A stretch of DNA of 10,745 nt, taken from positions 1 through 10,745 of the forward strand of contig JBDZUZ010000135.1 in the NCBI GenBank assembly GCA_040255445.1, given 5' to 3'. Below are positions 6,483 through 10,745 of the stretch, in pieces (position 1 is the first letter of the stretch; every line of letters begins with the position of its first letter). The notes below the pieces were generated by a model. That model worked only from the letters and a program-made list of their open reading frames with translations. It made no database searches and was not told the DNA's origin. Source of the stretch: JBDZUZ01 sp040255445. Its GTDB lineage: Bacteria > Planctomycetota > Phycisphaerae > Phycisphaerales > UBA1924. Both the position numbers and the translations under genes were made by a program.

Positions 6483-7863
6483 TCAGCAGCCCGCCTGCCA
6501 GCGGACGAAGAAGAAGGTGATGTCGTCGCCGTCGGTGCCGCCCGAGCCGTCGATGTCGGCGTTGCCGGCCTGCCAGTCGGCGAAGAAGGCGGTGATGTCG
6601 TCGCCATCAACGCCGCCCGAGCCGTCCCAGTCGCCGGGGCAGTCGGGGGAGTCGCAGCGGGTGAGCGCGGCGATGCCGCGGGCCGCGACCGGGCCGATCG
6701 TGATGAACGAGCCGCCGATGTACAGATCACCATCGTGCACGCCCAGGCCGAAGGAGGACGGCCAGTTGCCCGACGTGGTCTGGCCCGGCGTCGAGGAATC
6801 ACGCAGGCTGCCGTCGACCGACACCCAGGTGTTGCCCTCGAGGCGGCCGAAGTTGTTGATGCCCGGGAACGCGGTGCCGGAGAAGTAGAGCTTGGCGCCG
6901 TCGCCGTTGTCCCAGGCCACGAGGTCGGTCACGCGGCCGGTGCCGATGACGCCGCCGACGGGCGTCCAGGCGGTGCCGTTCCACTTGGCGGCGTTGGTCT
7001 GGCCGGACACGCCAACGATACCGAAGGTCGTGCCCGCGACATACAGCGCGGGGCCGGTGCCGTCGTCGAAGACCGTAACGGCATTGAGGTACTTGAGGGA
7101 GTCCGAGCGGGTCAGGCCGTTACCGATCCGGCTCCAGCTCGTGCCATCGAACTTCGCGGCGAGGATGGTGTTCGCGCCGTCGATCGAGTCGAAGCGGCCG
7201 ACCGCGTACAGAGCCGGGCCGGTGCCGTCATCGAAGATGGTCAGGTCAGCGACGTACGGGCTGAAGGGGCCGTTGATGCCAACGCCGGTGCCGATGGGGA
7301 GCCACTGCTCGCCGTCGTACTGCGCGAGGCCGCCGAAGGGCACGCCGAACCCGCCGCCGGCGTAGAGCCGCTCGCCCTGGCCGAGGTTGCCGACCTGGAG
7401 CGCCCAGCTCGCGTTGCCCGCGGGCACACTCAGGCCGAGCGCGGACCAGCTCGAGCCGTTNNNNNNNNNNCCACGCGGCAATCGCTTCGGTGCCGGGCAC
7501 GCCGCCCGCGCTGGTGAAGCGGCCGGCAACAACCAGCCTCTCGCCGTCGCCGGGGTTGTACGCGGCCATCGCGGCGAGGAACCCGTTGGTGTTGCCGATC
7601 GAGATACCGGTGCCCAGCCGGTTCCAGGTTCCGCTCCCCGCCTCGTAGCGGGCGAGGATCTGGGAAGAGATCCCCCCGATCTGGGAAAACGAACCGCCGA
7701 CGTACAGGTCGGTTCCGCCGCCGTCATCCCAGGAAAGGATCGGGCCGGCGTAGCCGTTCCCCAGGCCGGGGAGTCCGACCGAGCCGTCGAAAGTGTCGGG
7801 GCACTGCGAGAGTGCGGGCGCGGCGATGGCGCAGAGCGTGAACAGCGAGGCAGCGAGTTTCAT
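6483..7863 (-). CDS. Secreted LYxGGxF-repeat protein with C-terminal GC-type dockerin-like domain (interrupted by assembly gap)
   Basis: The gene starts at ATG 7861-7863 with GGAG (7873-7876) 9 nt upstream. Residues 1-19 form a signal peptide (basic start, hydrophobic core, ALS before Q20). The body is a series of repeats of about 50-60 residues: LYVGGSFSQIGG, LVVAGRFTSAGG, LYAGGGFGVPFGG, LYAVGRFDSIDG, LYVAGTTFGIVG, LYFSGTAFPGIN and LYIGGSFITIG. Each is typically followed by an A-x-[WFY]-[ND]-G-x-x-W-x-x-[LIV]-G segment, as in propeller-forming repeats. The end, CPGDWDGSGGVDGDDI... and DIDGSGGTDGDDI...WQAGC, holds two EF-hand-like Ca2+-binding loops and the terminal Gly-Cys typical of Phycisphaerae exported proteins. 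Ten Ns (7461-7470) put the two halves in different frames. Without them the halves join as AAW-NGSSW, giving 456 aa. Family and export are well supported; ligand and surface partner are unknown. Confidence 0.87.
7461..7470. other. Assembly gap (10 Ns) inside the repeat-protein gene
   Basis: Ten undetermined bases, a typical placeholder for a gap of unknown length. On the minus strand the base before it ends a complete Trp codon (7471-7473) and the base after it begins a complete Asn codon (7458-7460). The true missing length should therefore be zero or a multiple of three. It lies in the W-[ND]-G core of a repeat, a place where assemblers could collapse or split repeats. Confidence 0.95.
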
Positions 7864-7956
7864 GGGGGTTCACTCCAGAACCGCGGTTCTCTGAACGGGT
7901 GGCGGAGTGGCCACGCCGGTTCCACAAGGTACTGGAACGGTCCGGAAATGCAACGG

Positions 7957-7984
7957 GTTATAGAACAAGGAAGCGCGGTCTTAA
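7957..7984 (-). promoter_or_regulatory. Candidate sigma-70-like promoter of the secreted repeat protein
   Basis: On the minus strand, TTAAGA (7979-7984) and TATAAC (7957-7962) are separated by 16 bp, giving four of six and five of six matches to the -35 and -10 consensus. The patch is AT-rich relative to its surroundings and would leave a leader of about 87 nt before ATG 7863. I see nothing else notable in 7864-8047. Confidence 0.4.
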
Positions 7985-8047
7985 CACAACCGGGCGTCCC
8001 GGCCGATCGACGCGGGGAGTGAGCGGCTCCCCGACGCCTGGCCACTC

Positions 8048-8082
8048 AAAACGACAACGCCCGCGGCGGTCGCCGCGGGCGT
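8048..8082 (-). terminator. Rho-independent terminator after tRNA-Gln
   Basis: A perfect inverted repeat pairs ACGCCCGCGGC (8057-8067) with 8072-8082 around a 4-nt loop. On the minus strand it is followed by an imperfect T-rich tract (TTGTCGTTTT). It begins 13 bp past the tRNA 3' end, which fits termination of the tRNA transcript. Confidence 0.75.
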
Positions 8083-8095
8083 AAGTCCTTGAAAG

Positions 8096-8166
8096 CTGGG
8101 GATCTAGGATTTGAACCTAGACTAACTGAGTCAGAGTCAGTCGTGCTACCGTTACACCAATCCCCA
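8096..8166 (-). tRNA. tRNA-Gln (anticodon CUG)
   Basis: The minus-strand sequence folds into a full 71-nt cloverleaf. The acceptor stem is TGGGGAT with ATCCCCA (7 bp), with discriminator G. The D arm is GTGT/GCAC with a 7-nt loop containing GG. The anticodon stem is ACTGA/TCAGT with loop CTCTGAC, giving anticodon CTG for CAG codons. The T arm is CTAGG-TTCAAAT-CCTAG. The weak U1-A72 pair and G73 are usual glutamine identity features. The CCA end is not encoded. A terminator follows directly. Confidence 0.96.
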
Positions 8167-8206
8167 AGATGAGCGGCCCGCCGGGATGATCCGGCTGGCT
8201 TGGCCA

Positions 8207-8236
8207 ATCCTACGCGGCACGACTGCCCCGAGGCAA
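8207..8236 (-). promoter_or_regulatory. Weak candidate promoter for tRNA-Gln
   Basis: On the minus strand TTGCCT (8231-8236) and TAGGAT (8207-8212) are 18 bp apart. Both match consensus only partly. The expected transcription start would lie about 35 nt upstream of the mature tRNA 5' end. No better candidate is visible between the tRNA and the palindrome at 8259. Confidence 0.28.
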
Positions 8237-8258
8237 GACACCTGCGACCGGCGGCCGA

Positions 8259-8278
8259 CCGCCTCTATATAGAGGCGG
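8259..8278. repeat. Perfect 20-bp palindrome, possible operator
   Basis: CCGCCTCTAT and its exact reverse complement ATAGAGGCGG abut with no spacer. The central TATATA is unusual in such GC-rich DNA. No T-run follows on either strand, so it is not a classical terminator. It lies 30 bp past the stop of the 77-codon gene and about 90 bp upstream of tRNA-Gln. It could bind a dimeric regulator, or form a hairpin with a 4-nt loop that protects the mRNA 3' end. Confidence 0.5.
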
Positions 8279-8308
8279 CGACCCGCGACAGTTCGCCGTT
8301 CCGCCGGG

Positions 8309-8542
8309 TCACGGGCGGGGCGGGAGCGGGGTCGCGCGGCCGTAGACCTTGTGACCGCTGCGGGTGGGGGCCGCGGGAGCCTCGGTCTGCTGCTTGGTGG
8401 GGATCGTCTGATCCATCCGATCCGCGCCGACGCCCGCGGGCGTCGGGGGCGTGAGGCGACGCTGCCGCATCTGATCGATGTTGCGGTCGAGCTTGCCGAG
8501 GATGGCCTTGACCTGATTGAACGACTTCTCGGACGGACCCAT
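8309..8542 (-). CDS. Small hydrophilic protein of unknown function (77 aa)
   Basis: I do not recognise this gene. It encodes 77 residues with no signal peptide, membrane helix or cysteine. The first part, EKSFNQVKAILGKLDRNIDQMRQRR (about 5-29), has the heptad-like spacing of an amphipathic or coiled-coil helix. The rest is Pro/Ala/Thr-rich and probably disordered, ending in SGHKVYGRATPLPPRP. ATG 8540-8542 is preferred because GGGAGG lies 6 nt upstream. The in-frame ATG at 8558-8560 has no SD and lies inside the loop of a leader hairpin. It follows the ABC permease in the same direction after a gap of 194 bp, and precedes the palindrome and tRNA-Gln. That the frame is real is supported by the SD and the helix; a role in protein or nucleic-acid binding is only a guess. 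Confidence 0.62.
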   Translation of the reverse strand: MGPSEKSFNQVKAILGKLDRNIDQMRQRRLTPPTPAGVGADRMDQTIPTKQQTEAPAAPTRSGHKVYGRATPLPPRP

Positions 8543-8547
8543 ATCGG

Positions 8548-8573
8548 ACCTCCCTGTCATGGACCAAGGAGGT
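8548..8573 (-). promoter_or_regulatory. Leader hairpin that can mask the Shine-Dalgarno of the 77-aa gene
   Basis: In the minus-strand transcript ACCUCCUUG (8565-8573) can pair with CAGGGAGGU (8548-8556): nine pairs with one G-U, closing an 8-nt loop. The 3' arm contains the SD of the gene starting at 8542. The 5' arm includes ACCUCCUU, the same sequence as the anti-SD end of 16S rRNA. Ribosome access would depend on opening this stem. Confidence 0.5.
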
Positions 8574-8684
8574 ATCGACGCGCCATCCCGCCAACTTGCG
8601 CTGCACTGTTCTCGGTACTCGCCGTGCGCGTGAAGGCGTGCCGTCTATGCCGACTGGGCGAGTTCACCGCGCAGGTCAATCTCG

Positions 8685-8750
8685 GGTTACACGCTGAAGA
8701 GGCGCAGCGCAGTGACAACGCAGCGGCGCAGCGCGGTTACACGCGGAAGA
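8685..8750. repeat. Near-identical 16-bp direct repeats at the 3' end of the permease gene
   Basis: Positions 8685-8700 and 8735-8750 match at 15 of 16 bases, 50 bp apart. The right-hand copy spans the permease stop codon. A shorter repeat, GGCGCAGCGC, occurs at 8701-8710 and 8725-8734. The pattern suggests a small duplication at the gene end. Apart from this and the leader hairpin, I see no gene or clear signal in 8574-8736. Confidence 0.6.
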
Positions 8751-10470
8751 TCGAGCCCAGGCGCTTGCCGAGCAGTGTTGATGCGCCCGCGAGTGTCAGC
8801 GTGAGCAGCGCCATACCCCACACACCCAGCGCGCTGGCGATGTACATGCCGTCCGCGAGGCGCTCGGTGAACGACCAGATCGCCTTGGTGAGCGGGTAGT
8901 CCTCGGGCTGTTGCGCGAGGATGAGTGAGTCGCTCACTTCGAGCATGCTGAAGGCGAACACGAGCAGGCCGCCGGCGATCAGGTTGGCCATGATCAGTGG
9001 CAGAATAACTCTGCGGACCGCGGTGATGCGCGAAGCGCCCAGGTTCACCGCCGCTTCCTCGAGCTCGCCGCTGGTCTGCTCGAGGCCGGCGACGGTCGAC
9101 CGCACGATGTAGGGCAGCCGGCGGATGGCGTACGCCACGATCAGGAACGGGATCGGGTTGGGATCCGCCGCGATCACGCTCGCGAAGCCCGAGAGCGGCC
9201 CGTCCTTGCCGAAAGGCCACTGCAGGCTCATCGCGACATAACCGAATGCCATGACCAGCCCCGGCACCGCGAGAGGGAGCATGCACAAGGCATCGAGCAG
9301 TGTGCGGCCGACCACCTTTGTGCGCACGAGGATGTACGCGACGCCGATCCCGATGATGATGTCCAGCCCCATTGCCGCGAGGGCGAGCTTGAGGCTCATG
9401 GCGATGGCGTTGAAGGAGTCGGCAGCGCCCAGCGCCTCTGAGTAGTGCGCGGTGGTGAAGACGGTGGGGACCGCCGAGCGGTACCACTGCCCCGGGGCTG
9501 TGAAGCTGGTGAGGATGACGCCCAGGTGCGGCAGCAGCGCGAGCAGGGTGATGAGCCCGAACGCCGCAGTCGCGGCGATCCCAACGCCGCCGGGGAGCTT
9601 CTTCACATCAGCAGCGCGGGAGGCCTTGGAGTACATCGCGTACCCCTTGCGGCCGAAGAGCCCCTTGCCGATCAGGTAGATCAGGACCGCCGCGCCCAGC
9701 AGCACGACGGTGAGGGCGTAGGGCTCGGAGGAGTTCTCGACCTCCTTGAGACCGTTGAAGATCTGGACAGGGGTGACCTGGTAGAAGTCGAAGATCAGGG
9801 GCGTGCCCAGTTCGGTGAACGCCCAGATGAAGACGATCGTGGCGCCGGCGAAGAGGCCGGGGCGGACGAGCGGGAGTGTGATGCGGAAGAACCGCCGCCA
9901 CGGACCGGCGCCCAGGTTCTCGGCGGCTTCGTCCAGCGCGGGGTCGAGGTTGGCGAGCGAGGCGGTCGCGTTCAGATAAATGATGGGGTACAGGCCGAAG
10001 GCCTGGACGATGATGACGCCCCACATCTTGGCGTCGCCCAGCAGGTCGAACTCGGTTCCGAAGAGGGCATTGAGCGAACCGGCGCGCCCGAGGAGCGCCC
10101 GCACGCCGATCGCGCCCACGAAGGGCGGCAGGATCAGCGGCACCAGGATCGCCGCGTTGAAGAACGCCTTGCCGGGGAACTTGTAGTTCGCGGAGAGGAT
10201 CGCGAGGGGGAGGGCGATCAGGATCGCGAGCGTGGTGGTGCCGGTGGCGATCTTGAAGGAGTTGATCAGGCCTTGGACGAGCACCGGGTCAGAAAAGACC
10301 GCGGCGATGTGCCCGAGCGTGAACCCGCCGTCGCCGGTGGTGAAGCCGCCCCAGACGGTCAGGAGGATCGGATAGACCAGGAACAGGATGAGGATGGTCA
10401 GCGCGGCGAACAGCAGGGCGTAGTGCCAGAAGGAGCGGAAGAACCGGCGCGTTGGCGCTGGGGTCGGCAT
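8737..10470 (-). CDS. Fused two-module ABC transporter permease, iron(III)-type family
   Basis: A 577-aa inner-membrane protein with two homologous permease halves of about six transmembrane helices each. Each half has the cytoplasmic EAA loop that docks on the ATPase: EAAENLGAGPWRRFFRITLPL (about 181-201) and EEAAVNLGASRITAVRRVILPL (about 471-492). Strong membrane segments include ALLFAALTILILFLVYPILL (18-37), AILVPLILPPFVGAIGV (107-123), GIAATAAFGLITLLALLP (297-314) and LLDALCMLPLAVPGLVMAFGY (391-411). Length and architecture match the FbpB/FutB-type importers for ferric iron; related families move thiamine, aminoethylphosphonate or other small ligands, so the substrate is not proven. No ATPase or binding-protein gene is in the window. 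ATG 10468-10470 puts the first helix near the N-terminus as expected; a GTG 63 nt upstream is open but gives an atypical extension. No clear SD. It follows the peptidase gene by 63 bp in the same direction. Confidence 0.87.
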   Translation of the reverse strand: MPTPAPTRRFFRSFWHYALLFAALTILILFLVYPILLTVWGGFTTGDGGFTLGHIAAVFSDPVLVQGLINSFKIATGTTTLAILIALPLAILSANYKFPGKAFFNAAILVPLILPPFVGAIGVRALLGRAGSLNALFGTEFDLLGDAKMWGVIIVQAFGLYPIIYLNATASLANLDPALDEAAENLGAGPWRRFFRITLPLVRPGLFAGATIVFIWAFTELGTPLIFDFYQVTPVQIFNGLKEVENSSEPYALTVVLLGAAVLIYLIGKGLFGRKGYAMYSKASRAADVKKLPGGVGIAATAAFGLITLLALLPHLGVILTSFTAPGQWYRSAVPTVFTTAHYSEALGAADSFNAIAMSLKLALAAMGLDIIIGIGVAYILVRTKVVGRTLLDALCMLPLAVPGLVMAFGYVAMSLQWPFGKDGPLSGFASVIAADPNPIPFLIVAYAIRRLPYIVRSTVAGLEQTSGELEEAAVNLGASRITAVRRVILPLIMANLIAGGLLVFAFSMLEVSDSLILAQQPEDYPLTKAIWSFTERLADGMYIASALGVWGMALLTLTLAGASTLLGKRLGSIFRV

Positions 10471-10533
10471 GGCGTGGAGTGTAGGTGAAAGCTCCCGGTC
10501 TGCCCAAAGCCGACAGGCCGGTCCGCGGCACAC

Positions 10534-10745
10534 TTAAAGAGATGGCGGCGTCAACGGCTTGGGGCCGAGGGTCTGGATGGTGACCCGCCCGAGCGGGCGT
10601 CGGGCGAGGTACTCGTTGAGCTGATCGAGGCTGACCGCATCGAGCTGGCCGGCCATCTCCTCGAGCGAGCGGGCGCGGCCGAGGCGGCGGTGATCGGCGG
10701 CGACCGCCGCGGCCCGCGCTCCGGTGGACTCACCGGAGAAGACCA
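10534..10745 (-). CDS. C-terminal fragment of an M16 (insulinase-family) metallopeptidase
   Basis: The frame runs in from the right edge and ends at TAA 10534-10536, leaving about 70 residues. It reads VFSGESTGARAAAVAADHRR, LGRARSLEEMAGQLDAVSLDQL and NEYLARRPLGRVTIQTLGPKPL. The S-G-E-S-x-x-x-R-A start, the L-G-R-x-R-[ST]-L-x-E helix, the I/L-D-A-V-[ST]-x-[DE]-x-[VL]-N turn and the final T-L-G-P strand follow the end of bacterial M16B peptidase domains. In such proteins the HxxEH zinc site is in the N-terminal half, outside this window, so activity cannot be judged. A shifted minus-strand frame over the same bases is a shadow. The gene may be co-transcribed with the permease 63 bp downstream, since no terminator is visible between them. 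Confidence 0.75.
   Translation of the reverse strand, partial: VFSGESTGARAAAVAADHRRLGRARSLEEMAGQLDAVSLDQLNEYLARRPLGRVTIQTLGPKPLTPPSL

Noticed and set aside
7246..7727. Frameshift or pseudogene in the secreted repeat protein
   Set aside because: The frame change coincides exactly with the 10 Ns; without them the frame is continuous.
7801..7863. Possible lipoprotein signal in the secreted protein (Cys at residue 21)
   Set aside because: The residues before the Cys (ALSQC) do not fit a lipobox; a type I cleavage site before Q20 is more plausible.
8687..9487. 266-codon minus-strand frame inside the permease gene
   Set aside because: It is a shifted frame of the permease second half, rich in Arg/Pro/His, with no membrane or domain pattern.
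10551..10733. 60-codon minus-strand frame at the right edge
   Set aside because: Ser/Pro/Arg-rich shadow; the frame ending at 10534 gives M16-peptidase-like sequence.
1..10745. CRISPR array, insertion sequence, phage or defence island
   Set aside because: No regularly spaced repeats, transposase, integrase, phage or defence-type genes are seen on either strand.

Overview
The window looks like chromosomal DNA from a GC-rich planctomycete, most likely of the class Phycisphaerae. The best evidence is the secreted protein at 6483-7863. It ends in two EF-hand-like DGSGGxDGDDI repeats and a terminal WQAGC, the 'GC-type dockerin' tail typical of Phycisphaerae exported proteins. Strong Shine-Dalgarno (SD) sites precede only some genes, which also fits planctomycetes. 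I see no phage, insertion sequence, CRISPR array or other mobile element. Almost every gene lies on the minus strand; the exception is a Fur-family fragment at the left edge.

Left region (1-3815). The Fur-like regulator meets a minus-strand cluster tail to tail, with directly abutting stop codons. In transcription order the cluster is thiL (thiamine-monophosphate kinase), tsaE (t6A tRNA-modification ATPase), an ExbB/TolQ/MotA-type proton-channel protein and two different ExbD/TolR-type proteins. Spacing is tight (62, 58, 31 and -4 bp), so this is probably one operon. It combines two housekeeping enzymes with a proton-motive-force-driven energy-transducing module. The TsaE carries an extra C-terminal segment that looks like a YacG domain without its zinc-binding cysteines.

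Middle region (3816-7863). A strong intrinsic terminator separates the operon from a bacterial deoxyhypusine synthase-like gene, which keeps the catalytic lysine but differs at other expected pocket residues. Upstream of it lies an unnamed kelch-like protein. Next, behind another terminator, is a secreted protein built of LYxGGxF repeats with a dockerin-like tail. That gene is interrupted by a 10-N assembly gap. The apparent frameshift there is an artefact: deleting the Ns restores a perfect reading frame and repeat.

Right region (7864-10745). A tRNA-Gln(CUG) with its own terminator is followed (to the right) by a perfect 20-bp palindrome and a 77-codon gene of unknown function. The SD of that gene can be masked by a 9-bp leader hairpin. 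Next is a fused two-module ABC permease of the iron(III)-type family. The right edge holds the C-terminal end of an M16 (insulinase-family) peptidase.

Most gene calls are secure at family level. Substrates and physiological roles for the permease, the synthase-like enzyme, the kelch-like protein and the 77-aa protein cannot be settled from sequence alone.
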